64,000 nucleotides of DNA. Source: Fimbriimonadaceae bacterium. GTDB taxonomy: Bacteria; Armatimonadota; Fimbriimonadia; Fimbriimonadales; Fimbriimonadaceae. Below are positions 25,210-33,468 of the stretch, piece by piece; within the stretch, counting starts at the first letter, position 1, and each line of letters starts with the position of its first letter. Both the position numbers and the translations under genes were made by a program. The stretch is from contig CP075366.1 of the NCBI GenBank assembly GCA_019454145.1, positions 2,025,564 through 2,089,563 of the forward strand, written 5' to 3'. The notes beneath the pieces are model-generated. The model had not been told where the DNA came from. It did not search any database and worked only from the letters and a program-made list of their open reading frames with translations.

Positions 25210-26484
25210 ATGTCGGAAGCATTAGCTAAAAATCAGGGTGACGCAGAAGCACTGGTACTACGGTATCTCGCGGATCCTCGTCCTGACTTAAAAGACCTGG
25301 TAATCGTTCATTACTCAGGCATGGTAGAGAGGATTGCTCGTCGGTACAGTGGAACTGAACCGCTTGATGATCTCACCCAAGTCGGGTTTATTGGGCTGCT
25401 GAATGCGCTCAGTAAGTTCGATGCAACGGTGGGCGTACAATTTAATACTTACGCAACGCACCTGATCGCAGGTGAAATCAAACACTATCTGCGAGATCGG
25501 GCGCAAACGATTCGCCACCCAGCCTGGCTGCAGGAACTGCGACACAAGGTGAACAAAGCGACTCAAGCTCTGCAAGGTGAACTTGCACGCGTTCCAACCA
25601 CCCGGGAAATTGCGGAACGATGCGGCATCAGCGAAACTGCGGTTGCCGAAGTTCAAGCAAGCCAAGAAACCGTTAAGATCGCATCTTTGGATACAACTCC
25701 TGGTGACGACGGCGAAGGCGGAGACAGAGATATTGACCGACTCGACGCAGCTCTTTCGAGCGTTGAGCAAGTCAGTGTAGAAGACCGTGTTCTGCTTGAA
25801 TCTGCAATGGAGCAACTCCGCGACCTTGAACGAGAAGTGCTTTGCTTATTCCACTTCGATGCGTTGAATCAAACCGAAATTGCCAACCGACTCGGAATTT
25901 CCTGCAATTATGTTTCGCACATTCTCCGACAGTCGCTCAGCAAACTTCGCAAGATTCTTTCGCAAGATGTTCGGGAAGAAATCGCTCTTCGAAGCGAAAG
26001 CCCCGAGGAACGATCGGTCATTGATTCAGAAACTGGCATCTACGATGAAGATTACTTCCGCGCTCGCTTGAGCGAAGAAGCTCATCGAGCCGTTTCGACT
26101 GAAGGCACTTGCAGCGTGATTCTTGTTGACGTGGAAGGCTTGAGCGGGCTTCGTGGATTCTATGGCGACGAAACAGTACGCGACTTTCTTGTGGACGTTT
26201 CTGCTTTCCTCAAGAACAGCGTTCGTGCGCTCGATATCGTTTGCCGCAACGGTTCAACCGGGTTCGGAGTGATTCTGCCTGGAACTGGCCCGAATGCAAA
26301 TATGGTCTGCGCTCGCCTGCAAGCTAAAGTTGATAAGTGGCTCGTCACCCGCATGTCGGGTTCCGGATCGGTTCGACTCAAGTTTGGCTACGCAACCACT
26401 CCCGACGAAGCTCGCGGTGGCGCGGACTTGATCAAGATCGCGATGAACCGCATGAACGAAGCGGGTCAAAGCGAAGCGGCATAG
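25210..26484 (+). CDS. Sigma-70 family sigma factor fused to a degenerate GGDEF domain
   Basis: 424 residues. Residues 1-255 form a SigB/SigF/FliA-type sigma factor: region 2 (PLDDLTQVGFIGLLNALSKFD; FNTYATHLIAGEIKHYLRDR), region 3 (VPTTREIAERCGISETAV) and region 4 (LNQTEIANRLGISCNYVSHILRQSL). Residues 270-420 align with a diguanylate cyclase domain: a D-x-E-T-G-IYDEDYF start, VILVDVEGLSGL, ALDIVCRNG, ILPGTG and FGYAT. The GGDEF signature reads G-S-T-G-F (348-352) after R346, so cyclase activity is not expected; a ligand-sensing role is inferred. GGAG lies 5 bases before the ATG at 25210. A terminator follows. Confidence 0.9.
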   Translation: MSEALAKNQGDAEALVLRYLADPRPDLKDLVIVHYSGMVERIARRYSGTEPLDDLTQVGFIGLLNALSKFDATVGVQFNTYATHLIAGEIKHYLRDRAQTIRHPAWLQELRHKVNKATQALQGELARVPTTREIAERCGISETAVAEVQASQETVKIASLDTTPGDDGEGGDRDIDRLDAALSSVEQVSVEDRVLLESAMEQLRDLEREVLCLFHFDALNQTEIANRLGISCNYVSHILRQSLSKLRKILSQDVREEIALRSESPEERSVIDSETGIYDEDYFRARLSEEAHRAVSTEGTCSVILVDVEGLSGLRGFYGDETVRDFLVDVSAFLKNSVRALDIVCRNGSTGFGVILPGTGPNANMVCARLQAKVDKWLVTRMSGSGSVRLKFGYATTPDEARGGADLIKIAMNRMNEAGQSEAA

Positions 26485-26508
26485 AATTCCGAAACCATTG
26501 AACAACTG

Positions 26509-26540
26509 GCCCGGGCACCGTGAGGTGTTCGGGCTTTTTT
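26509..26540 (+). terminator. Rho-independent terminator after the sigma-GGDEF gene
   Basis: GCCCGGGCACC, loop GTGA, GGTGTTCGGGC, then TTTTTT. The two central mismatched positions pair as G-U in RNA. It marks the end of the pilC/sigma region and the left edge of the accessory block. Confidence 0.9.
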
Positions 26541-26602
26541 GTTACGAACACTTCAATCAAACTAAAGAGTGTGGGACCTGGAACAAGTAGACGTATGATC
26601 AC

Positions 26603-26626
26603 GTTTCTACAGAAACATGGTAAAAT
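26603..26626 (+). promoter_or_regulatory. Palindromic operator and -10 box of the ImmA-type module
   Basis: GTTTCTACAGAAAC (26603-26616) is a perfect 14-base palindrome with a 2-base centre. It lies 4 bases before a TAAAAT -10-like box (26621-26626), in the spacer position typical for a repressor operator. The -35 is unclear. No repressor gene is next to it. Confidence 0.5.
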
Positions 26627-26644
26627 TAATACGGAGGTTGATGA

Positions 26645-27136
26645 ATGCCAGCTAAATTGAAGCCCAATTATGATGAAGCTAAGAAAATCGCAAAGAAAGT
26701 TCTTGAAGATAATTTTGTCTTAGAGCCTGCTGTACCAGTATTTGATATTGCTAGAAATTATGTCGCAAACATATATTTGGCCGATTTTGGAGATCGAGAC
26801 GATGTCTGTGGATTCATCGATTTTGAAGATGATTCAATAGTCGTGAATCAGGATCATAGTGAGAGCCGAATGGCATTTACTGTGGCGCACGAGTTGGGTC
26901 ACAAATTATTACATAGTGAGTGGCTTAAAGAAGATCCTAACAGATCAATAATGTTGCGACGTCCTTTAGGGGGAGAAATTGATCCAAGAGAGCAGGAGGC
27001 AAATGCATTTGCCGCTGAGCTGTTAGTTCCATTGAAGATGCTGGAAAAATACAGACATTTGGCAATATCTAGGTTAGCTCAACTTTTTGGCGTGTCAGAA
27101 GAAGTTATCGGTTATCGATTGAAAGCAATCAAATGA
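26645..27136 (+). CDS. ImmA/IrrE-family metallopeptidase (no HTH domain)
   Basis: 163 residues. FTVAHELGHKLLHSE carries the HExxH zinc motif, and EQEANAFAAELLVPL gives the downstream glutamate, the hallmark of ImmA/IrrE (COG2856) peptidases. ImmA proteins cleave repressors to switch on mobile elements or stress genes. Unlike many relatives this one has no N-terminal HTH. Codons are AT-rich compared with neighbours, suggesting transfer. GGAGG lies 8 bases before the ATG; an ATGA overlap couples it to the membrane protein. Confidence 0.9.
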   Translation: MPAKLKPNYDEAKKIAKKVLEDNFVLEPAVPVFDIARNYVANIYLADFGDRDDVCGFIDFEDDSIVVNQDHSESRMAFTVAHELGHKLLHSEWLKEDPNRSIMLRRPLGGEIDPREQEANAFAAELLVPLKMLEKYRHLAISRLAQLFGVSEEVIGYRLKAIK

Positions 27137-27555
27137 GACTGAATCCGCCTGCCGAACAACCTCCAGTAACAATTCAGTCGCTGAACGCAAAGAAGGGAAA
27201 TCCTCTTGCGATTGAAACGCGAGCACAAGTTAGAAGAGCAAATGCGGAAGCCAGACTACAAGAGGCGCATGCGGACGGGGTAAGAGATTATTATAAGCTA
27301 CGCCGAGAGTGGTCGCCCTACTTAAAATGGTTAATCAGTCTTGCCACTTTATTTCAAGCATCATTTATTTGGTGTGTTGGCTTGGGTTGGCTTCCTTTTC
27401 CTAACCACGATACTTTTCTAAATATTGTTTCGGGAGAATTGTTCATTCAGGTACTCGGACTTGGATATATTGCCGCAAGATGTCTATATCCGAGCAAGCA
27501 TGAGACCGCTTCCATGAGTAAGATTGCTGCTGATATCAAAAGCGATCAAGTTTAA
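27133..27555 (+). CDS. Two-span membrane protein coupled to the ImmA-type peptidase
   Basis: 140 residues. A polar, charged N-terminal 65 residues (with a helical RRANAEARLQEAHADG stretch), then two hydrophobic helices (about 69-90 and 100-118) and a polar tail. The start overlaps the peptidase stop (ATGA). AT-rich codon use matches the peptidase. No family recognised; it may be the target or partner of the peptidase. Confidence 0.7.
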   Translation: MRLNPPAEQPPVTIQSLNAKKGNPLAIETRAQVRRANAEARLQEAHADGVRDYYKLRREWSPYLKWLISLATLFQASFIWCVGLGWLPFPNHDTFLNIVSGELFIQVLGLGYIAARCLYPSKHETASMSKIAADIKSDQV

Positions 27556-27610
27556 TACTATTTGCTCTTACATGCAATATTGCCACCCTTTACCCCGTCA
27601 GAATTGATCA

Positions 27611-28207
27611 GTGATTATTGAAGTTGCCCACGACTACAACTGCCCTTGGTGCTGGATTGGCATCCACCAAGCCGATTATTTGGAAAAGGAATTCGGAGTG
27701 CAGTTTGAGTTCTTGGGTTATGAATTGATGCCAGAAGAACTTCCTTGGGGCGAGGCCACCGCCGTACCTGAAGTCACAACCAACCGCCCAAAAACACCGA
27801 GCCGGATGGACTTGGCGTACCTCGCTTCCAACGTAGAACGACCACCCAAGGGTATCCAACCCAAACGAATGCGAACCCACAACGCTTTGCTGGCAACCGA
27901 ATATGCGAAGAGCGTTGGCAAGCAAAGCGAATTCGTCCGGCGACTGTACGATGCCTATTGGCTAGAAGGGATCGAAATCAATGCATTAGAGAATCTAAAG
28001 CTGTTGGCAGAAGGAATTATTGATGATCCTGACGCACTGCTTGATTCCGTGTTATCAAAGGAATTTGAATCTAAAGTTGTAAAGTTTGATAACGACGCTT
28101 ACGCAGCGGGTGTTTACAACGTGCCGACTTTCTTTATCGGTGGAGAGCGGTACGCTGAACAGCCAACGGCAGTTTTGCGCGAAGCGGTTTACGAAGCATT
28201 AAAATGA
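27611..28207 (+). CDS. DsbA-family oxidoreductase (FrnE-like)
   Basis: 198 residues. The thioredoxin-fold active site CPWC (Cys11-Cys14) lies near the N-terminus. The helical insert has the FrnE/polyketide-isomerase type, with YELMPE and YAKSVGKQSEFVRRLYDAYW. The cis-proline loop is NVPTFFIGG. There is no signal peptide, so it is cytoplasmic. GTG start. The product overlaps the next gene by 4 bases. Confidence 0.9.
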   Translation: MIIEVAHDYNCPWCWIGIHQADYLEKEFGVQFEFLGYELMPEELPWGEATAVPEVTTNRPKTPSRMDLAYLASNVERPPKGIQPKRMRTHNALLATEYAKSVGKQSEFVRRLYDAYWLEGIEINALENLKLLAEGIIDDPDALLDSVLSKEFESKVVKFDNDAYAAGVYNVPTFFIGGERYAEQPTAVLREAVYEALK

Positions 28208-28872
28208 ACGGCGTTTATCCTGAGCTAGAATTTCCCACCGCTCCTGCCGATCGTCCCCATATTTTCATTAATATGGTCAGCACGATAGACGGCAAGATTA
28301 TTTCTGGTGAGCGTGATGAAGGAGTGGGTGATCTAGGATCGGAATTAGATCACGCAACGATGCGGCAAATCGAATCAGCGGCGGATGGAATCATGGTTGG
28401 CGCGGCGACACTGCGAGCCACCCCGCGAATGCATTATCCCGCTCATGTGCCCAGGTTTTTGGTTTCGGTGAGCGGTGACTTTCCGGTTTTCACTCGATTC
28501 TTTCAAGATGCGCCGGACATAGCCTATGTGATTAGCACTGTAGAGGGAGCGCAATCTATGACCGACGAAGTACAGACCATCGGTGTCGGCAACGGGGAGA
28601 TTGATTGGCGTGAACTTCTGCGAATCATGCGGCAGGATATGGGGATAGAAAAGCTCCTTTGCGAAGGCGGAAGCAAACTCAACGCATCGCTATTTGAACT
28701 CGGATTGATTGATGAAATCTTTTTAACGTTCGCCGCCAAGATCAAATTGGGAGCGGAAACGCCGACGTTGGCGGATGGAAACCCCTTATCGAGAGAGGCA
28801 ATCCAGAATTTTGAGTTGCTGAGCATCAAACAAGAGGCAAACGAACTGTTTTTACGCTATCGCCGCACTTGA
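28204..28872 (+). CDS. RibD C-terminal / dihydrofolate-reductase-like reductase
   Basis: 222 residues. PHIFINMVSTIDGKI at the start, the NADPH-binding DGIMVGAATLRA, and LLCEGGSKLNASLFELGLIDE match the RibD_C family, which reduces the ribosyl side chain in riboflavin synthesis. As it stands alone without the deaminase domain, the substrate may differ. It is coupled to the DsbA-like gene (ATGA). Confidence 0.87.
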   Translation: MNGVYPELEFPTAPADRPHIFINMVSTIDGKIISGERDEGVGDLGSELDHATMRQIESAADGIMVGAATLRATPRMHYPAHVPRFLVSVSGDFPVFTRFFQDAPDIAYVISTVEGAQSMTDEVQTIGVGNGEIDWRELLRIMRQDMGIEKLLCEGGSKLNASLFELGLIDEIFLTFAAKIKLGAETPTLADGNPLSREAIQNFELLSIKQEANELFLRYRRT

Positions 28873-28894
28873 CCGCGTAGCATGAGAGCCAAGT

Positions 28895-30055
28895 ATGGGG
28901 GGAGCAAACAAAGTTAAAAACAAGCTCGGGGCGACGGTATATCTGCGCCGCAACCTTGGCAAAACGATGCCCCTCATCGGGGTGATCATCCTCGCTGTGA
29001 TGCTGATCGCAGGCATTGTTTCGCTGATCAACTCGATTCCTCTTTCGATTAAAACCATCTATTCGTACAGCCGAAATTACGTAGCCGTCACTCCTCGCGG
29101 AAACGCTTTATTGACTCCCCTATTGCGTAAATCTATTGAACAAGGTTCGCCTGTCGAAATTGACCGATTGATGGTGATTCGCGGGACTGATATCGAAGTC
29201 AAAAGCATTGTCGGTAATTGGCCGTTCGTTGTTTTGGGCTTGGAACAGTCCGATATGGATTACTACCTCAAGCGAATGAAGGCTAAGGTTTTAGATGGGC
29301 GAAAACCGGCGGTCGGTGAACCTGAAGTGATGATCAGCGAGAAACTTGCTCGCAATTTGAATCTAAAACTGGGTTCTGTCATCCAAAAACCAACGGATTC
29401 GGATAACTATTCTCCGCAAGAAGTTAAAGTTGTTGGCATCGCCGAGAGTGAGTTTTGGTTTGCATTTGGGTCAGTAGAGTATCAGCGCGAAAACCATTTC
29501 CCCCCGATAGACGCCCTTCTGGTTTTTGCAAAAAATCCGACTGATCAAAAAAGGCTTGACGATTGGACAACGGCGACCTTGAAAGGCGAAAACGCGCGGG
29601 TCTTCACTTATAAGGAACTCGAAATCCAAGCCGATACGATGTTCAACATTTTGTATCAGATTCTGAATGTTGTCATCGGCACCCTGGTCGTTGTCATTAC
29701 GCTGATGATGGGCATGCTCATGAATATCTTTCTGAGCCAGAGAGTTCAAGAGTTTGGCCTTCTTCAGGCACTCGGATACACAAAACGAAGCCTCATCATG
29801 CGAGTTTTTTGGGAAACAACCGTGTTTGTCATTGGCGGCTGGGTGTTAGGCGTATTGGTTGCCTGGGGGCTCCTTAACGTTGTGAAGGTTACGCTCATGG
29901 ATCCCCGCTCATTCGCGCTGGATACACTCGATAAGTGGGCGTATCTGTACAGTTTGCCTGTGCCGATAGCGATTTTTGCAGTTTCTATTCTCACTGTGTT
30001 CGCTAAATTCAAGAACTTCGACCCGGTTGGAGTGGTGGAAAGGAGGCTGGTTTGA
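28895..30055 (+). CDS. ABC transporter permease, FtsX/MacB type
   Basis: 386 residues. One N-terminal membrane helix (about 26-48), a large extracytoplasmic domain (50-245), then three helices in the FtsX domain (about 255-285, 310-335, 355-378) with VQEFGLLQALGYTKR. This is the topology of LolC/MacB-type mechanotransmission permeases. It pairs with the following ATPase through a 4-base TTGA overlap. Confidence 0.92.
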   Translation: MGGANKVKNKLGATVYLRRNLGKTMPLIGVIILAVMLIAGIVSLINSIPLSIKTIYSYSRNYVAVTPRGNALLTPLLRKSIEQGSPVEIDRLMVIRGTDIEVKSIVGNWPFVVLGLEQSDMDYYLKRMKAKVLDGRKPAVGEPEVMISEKLARNLNLKLGSVIQKPTDSDNYSPQEVKVVGIAESEFWFAFGSVEYQRENHFPPIDALLVFAKNPTDQKRLDDWTTATLKGENARVFTYKELEIQADTMFNILYQILNVVIGTLVVVITLMMGMLMNIFLSQRVQEFGLLQALGYTKRSLIMRVFWETTVFVIGGWVLGVLVAWGLLNVVKVTLMDPRSFALDTLDKWAYLYSLPVPIAIFAVSILTVFAKFKNFDPVGVVERRLV

Positions 30056-30705
30056 TTGATCTTAAATCGGTTTCGTTGATCTACCAGGATCATGGCAAAG
30101 AGGTATTTGCTTGTAAAGATATTGATTTAGGTGTTCAACCGGGTGAGTTTTTGGGGATTCTTGGGCCGAGCGGTTCGGGCAAAAGCAGTCTCCTCTACGT
30201 GATGAGTGGACTTAAAGTGCCAACAAAAGGATCGGTGGAGTGGCTAAGCCGTGAACTGGGCAAGATGGGGGACCAAGAACGGGCAGAGATCAGATTGCGA
30301 GAATTTGGCTTCGTGTTTCAGTATCCGTTTTTGATCGGCTATTTAACTGCTTTGGAAAACGTATTACTCGCTTTCCCGGCGGAGGATCGCAGAGCAGATG
30401 CAGAGAAATTCTTAATTGAGCTTGGATTACAGGATCAGATGCACCGCTACCCTTACCAAATGAGTGGTGGACAGAAGCAAAGAGTCTGCGTTGCTCGAGC
30501 ACTTTTAGGTTCGCCGAAGGTTGTTTTCGCCGACGAGCCAACCGCCTCGCTCGATCATAAGTCCGGCCGGGCAGTGATGGATTTGTTGATTCAAAACCGG
30601 GGCGACGGAGCTTTGGTAGTGGTCACTCACGACCCGGTGATGCTCGAAGGGGCAGACAGGATTATCCGCATGGAAGATGGCGAGATAGCACCCAAAAATG
30701 CGTGA
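30052..30705 (+). CDS. ABC transporter ATP-binding protein (LolD/MacB type)
   Basis: 217 residues with all ATPase motifs: Walker A GPSGSGKSS (38-46), Q-loop VFQYPFLIGYLT, signature MSGGQKQRV, Walker B VVFADEPTASLD and the H-loop VVTHDP. TTG start at 30052 with AGGAGG 5 bases upstream, overlapping the permease stop. Together they likely export or extract a lipoprotein, peptide or lipid. A restriction-modification block follows. Confidence 0.93.
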   Translation: MIDLKSVSLIYQDHGKEVFACKDIDLGVQPGEFLGILGPSGSGKSSLLYVMSGLKVPTKGSVEWLSRELGKMGDQERAEIRLREFGFVFQYPFLIGYLTALENVLLAFPAEDRRADAEKFLIELGLQDQMHRYPYQMSGGQKQRVCVARALLGSPKVVFADEPTASLDHKSGRAVMDLLIQNRGDGALVVVTHDPVMLEGADRIIRMEDGEIAPKNA

Positions 30706-30740
30706 CAAGCGTCTGTATTGTCTAGGTAGGATTGAGAAGG

Positions 30741-31718
30741 ATGAGCGAATTGAAGTTTATTGATTTGTTTTGCGGAATAGGTGGCTTCCATATCGCCATG
30801 GAGAACGCTAGCGAAAAAGCTGGCATAAGGTCAAGTTGCGTTTTTGCGAGCGATATTGATATAGCGTGCCAGGAGATGTATGAAGCCAACTTTGGACTAA
30901 AGCCTGTCGGCGATATTACGAAAATTGATGCTTTGGACATTCCTGATCACGATGTGTTATTCGCTGGCTTTCCGTGTCAGCCGTTCAGTATTATGGGTTC
31001 CCTTCGCGGATTCGAAGATACGCGAGGAACACTATTTTTCGACATCGCTCGAATTTTAAAGGAAAAAAGACCACGGGCATTTATTCTCGAAAATGTGAAA
31101 CAACTGGTAGGACATAGGCAAGGACAAACATTAGGTCGGATACTTGAATCACTCCGTGACCTCGACTACTATGTTACATATCGTGTATTGAATGCACTTG
31201 ACTTTGGATTGCCGCAAAAACGTGAACGTGTTTTAATTGTTGGCTTTGATAGACAATGTGACTTCATCTGGCCCCAGGGAGGATATCCCATGAAGCCGCT
31301 CAAGGAAATCTTGGAAACTGAAATTCCAGAAAAATATGTGGCATCGGAAAAAATTCAGAATGCGCGCAGTAAATGGCATTCAGTCGATGCCGAACCAACA
31401 ATCTGGCATGAAAATAAATCTGGGAACATAAGCAAATATCCTTATTCCTGCGCATTGAGGGCAGGTGCAAGCTACAACTACCTGCTTGTCGACGGATTGC
31501 GTAGGCTGACTGAGCGTGAGATGCTTCGACTCCAAGGATTTCCTGATTCGTACAAAATTATTAAAGGCTACTCTGATGTCAGACGACAAGCTGGAAACTC
31601 CATTGCCGTGCCGATGGTGGGCAGCGTGATCTCTCGGGTGCTCGATAGCTTGGAAATTAGCAAAACAAAGTACACCTACTCGCCTGGTCAGGTTGAATTC
31701 GTTTATGAGCGCAAATGA
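30741..31718 (+). CDS. DNA (cytosine-5) methyltransferase of a type II restriction-modification pair
   Basis: 325 residues from the ATG at 30741. Motif I FIDLFCGIGGF, motif IV GFPCQPFS (catalytic Cys79), motif VI ENV, motif VIII QKRERV, motif IX RRLTEREMLRLQGFP and motif X RRQAGNS. The target-recognition region is short (about 200-260). AT-rich codons differ from neighbours. A TTG at 30732 is an alternative start. Its stop overlaps the next gene by 4 bases. Confidence 0.93.
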   Translation: MSELKFIDLFCGIGGFHIAMENASEKAGIRSSCVFASDIDIACQEMYEANFGLKPVGDITKIDALDIPDHDVLFAGFPCQPFSIMGSLRGFEDTRGTLFFDIARILKEKRPRAFILENVKQLVGHRQGQTLGRILESLRDLDYYVTYRVLNALDFGLPQKRERVLIVGFDRQCDFIWPQGGYPMKPLKEILETEIPEKYVASEKIQNARSKWHSVDAEPTIWHENKSGNISKYPYSCALRAGASYNYLLVDGLRRLTEREMLRLQGFPDSYKIIKGYSDVRRQAGNSIAVPMVGSVISRVLDSLEISKTKYTYSPGQVEFVYERK

Positions 31719-32464
31719 GTAGAGAAACTCCAAGAATCAAGCGGGCAGATAAGTACCCTCCACCCTTCAAACTAAAGACCTTTAGTGCGAATACGATTAG
31801 GCGGATTGCCGAAGAGCTTCTCCTGACTCGAATTGTCCGAGAGAATGATGATTTCACGGGTACGGACTGGGAAAGGGCATTTGCTGCGGCCATTGGAGCA
31901 GAATGGAAACCATCAAATGTTGGATTGGACGACGTAGTTCTTGGAACTTGCTGTTGGGGAGCAAAGAGTGTTAAATCAACACGACCATTAACGCAATCAG
32001 CCGTGCGGCTTATATCCGGACGAAACAGCTTAGACTATTCATTTGAAGTGTCTAATGTGCGAGAATTGCCCCCAGAAGAAGTTGGCACGAAGGTCTTGGA
32101 CATATGGAATGAGCGTGTCAGTCAAGTACGAGCAAAGTATCGACATGCTAGGACTGCAGTATTAGTTAAAGGCCCCGGCCTGTTATCAGGTGTCGTTTTT
32201 GAATTTGAAACTGACCTCTTCGATCCAACTCAATACACCTGGCAGTGGAATAGTAATAAAAACTTGGTTGGGTTTGATCTTTCCAACTCCCATAAGTTCA
32301 CTTGGCAACCTCACGGATCACAATTTACAGTTGTAGAAACGATTCCTGCTACTCGGCATGGGTTTACAATTCGCGTTCCAGATGAGTTACCTAAATTGTC
32401 TCGTGAAGCCCTGTTATCGCAAATAGGCTACAAGCCCGAATGGATTGAAATTAAGAATTCATAA
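31715..32464 (+). CDS. Putative type II restriction endonuclease
   Basis: 249 residues, coupled to the methyltransferase by an ATGA overlap and with the same AT-rich codon use. I recognise no family with certainty. Glu53 (TDWERAF), Asp72-Asp73 and Lys84 (LDDVVLGTCCWGAKSVK) could form a divergent PD-(D/E)XK nuclease core. The assignment rests mainly on position next to a lone C5 methyltransferase. Confidence 0.68.
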   Translation: MSRETPRIKRADKYPPPFKLKTFSANTIRRIAEELLLTRIVRENDDFTGTDWERAFAAAIGAEWKPSNVGLDDVVLGTCCWGAKSVKSTRPLTQSAVRLISGRNSLDYSFEVSNVRELPPEEVGTKVLDIWNERVSQVRAKYRHARTAVLVKGPGLLSGVVFEFETDLFDPTQYTWQWNSNKNLVGFDLSNSHKFTWQPHGSQFTVVETIPATRHGFTIRVPDELPKLSREALLSQIGYKPEWIEIKNS

Positions 32465-32810
32465 CGCAATACCTAATTTTCAAAACGGTGGCGCGGTTTA
32501 TGCAGTCATAAGAAATGCAGACGGGACCGGACCCGGAAAGCCGAAAGTTTTCCACAGGTTTGGTATCATCTGCATTGCGCGTTAGCGAACGTAAATTCGG
32601 GAGCTGGCGCCGAAAGGTGGGGGCCATCTTCGCTTATTCGAGTGAAGAGCAGGTTTGAACACTGGCGCGGTTACGTGCGGGGGTGTTGATATCTGTCGGG
32701 TTACACGAACGGCTCGCAGGGCCTCATCTTTATCCGTTCGGTCGGGTTTCTCCCAGGGCCGGCTATTTTAGGCTGGTACAGGAAACGAACAACCCAAAAG
32801 GGAAACTTGA
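32465..32810 (+). ncRNA. Unidentified structured RNA / leader upstream of speD
   Basis: 346 bases without a protein gene but with nested complementary arms. AATGCAGA (32514-32521) pairs with TCTGCATT (32569-32576). ACGTAA (32589-32594) pairs with TTACGT (32671-32676) and encloses the hairpin TCTTCGCT/AGTGAAGA (32627-32648). CGAACGG (32706-32712) pairs with CCGTTCG (32734-32740). I tested by eye for RNase P, tmRNA, SRP, SAM-I, cobalamin and TPP signatures and saw none. It may be a riboswitch-like leader of speD or a separate RNA. Confidence 0.45.
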
Positions 32811-33422
32811 TTGGTTACATTAAATGCGCTCCTGATCTCTGCGCTTGCCGCAGTTGCTATTCCGTTGGCTGATCGCCAGCAACGTTCTTGGTTTTCTCGC
32901 CTCATGGCGAAATTCCGCCGACCTTCCGTTCACCACGCGGCACCCCCTCTCATTGACAATGATGCTGGGTGGGCGTTAATTCACAGCGAAAACGTTCAAG
33001 CGTTTGAGGACTGGATTTCTCGTGATCCTGAAGGCCTCCCTCGCTTAAAAGGCGAAGAACCTTCTCTTGGTAGCCATATCCTCATTGAACTCTTTGATTG
33101 CGATCCTCAAGCATTAGAACTTGAGAATTCAGTTGGCAGTGCTATGAAGGATGCAGCCGTTGCGAGCGAAGCAACCGTTGTCACGGATTCTTTCCATGAG
33201 TTCAAGCCATACGGAGTTTCCGGTGCGGTCATTATTCAAGAATCGCACTACACTATCCACACTTGGCCAGAGCACAAATATGCGGCGGTAGATTTGTTCT
33301 ATTGCGGCGGCACGATTTATGTGGATCGGGCGATTGAAGTTCTGCGAGAGCGGTTTAAGCCGGGTCGCATGAAGTTCTTGGTAGTTCGCCGAGGATTGCA
33401 GGGCGACGTCGAAGGAAAATAG
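32811..33422 (+). CDS. speD: S-adenosylmethionine decarboxylase proenzyme with N-terminal membrane-anchor-like extension
   Basis: 203 residues. The SpeD core begins near residue 87 (GSHILIELFDCD). The self-cleavage site is E144-S145-H146 in QESHYTIHTWPE, where Ser145 becomes the pyruvoyl group; Cys165 is in DLFYCGG. It supplies decarboxylated SAM to SpeE. Bacterial class 1B SpeD proteins usually start at the core; here about 86 residues precede it, with a hydrophobic stretch (NALLISALAAVAIPLA) then basic residues, like a membrane anchor. TTG start with AAGGGA upstream; the Met at residue 32 is an alternative. Confidence 0.92.
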   Translation: MVTLNALLISALAAVAIPLADRQQRSWFSRLMAKFRRPSVHHAAPPLIDNDAGWALIHSENVQAFEDWISRDPEGLPRLKGEEPSLGSHILIELFDCDPQALELENSVGSAMKDAAVASEATVVTDSFHEFKPYGVSGAVIIQESHYTIHTWPEHKYAAVDLFYCGGTIYVDRAIEVLRERFKPGRMKFLVVRRGLQGDVEGK

Positions 33423-33431
33423 AAAGAATGC

Positions 33432-33468
33432 AAAAAACCGGGCACCTATATTAGGTGCCCGGTTTTTT
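33432..33468. terminator. Bidirectional terminator between speD and the convergent gene
   Basis: AAAAAACCGGGCACCTA and TAGGTGCCCGGTTTTTT form a 17-bp stem with a 3-base loop. T runs on both strands make it work for both convergent genes. Confidence 0.93.
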
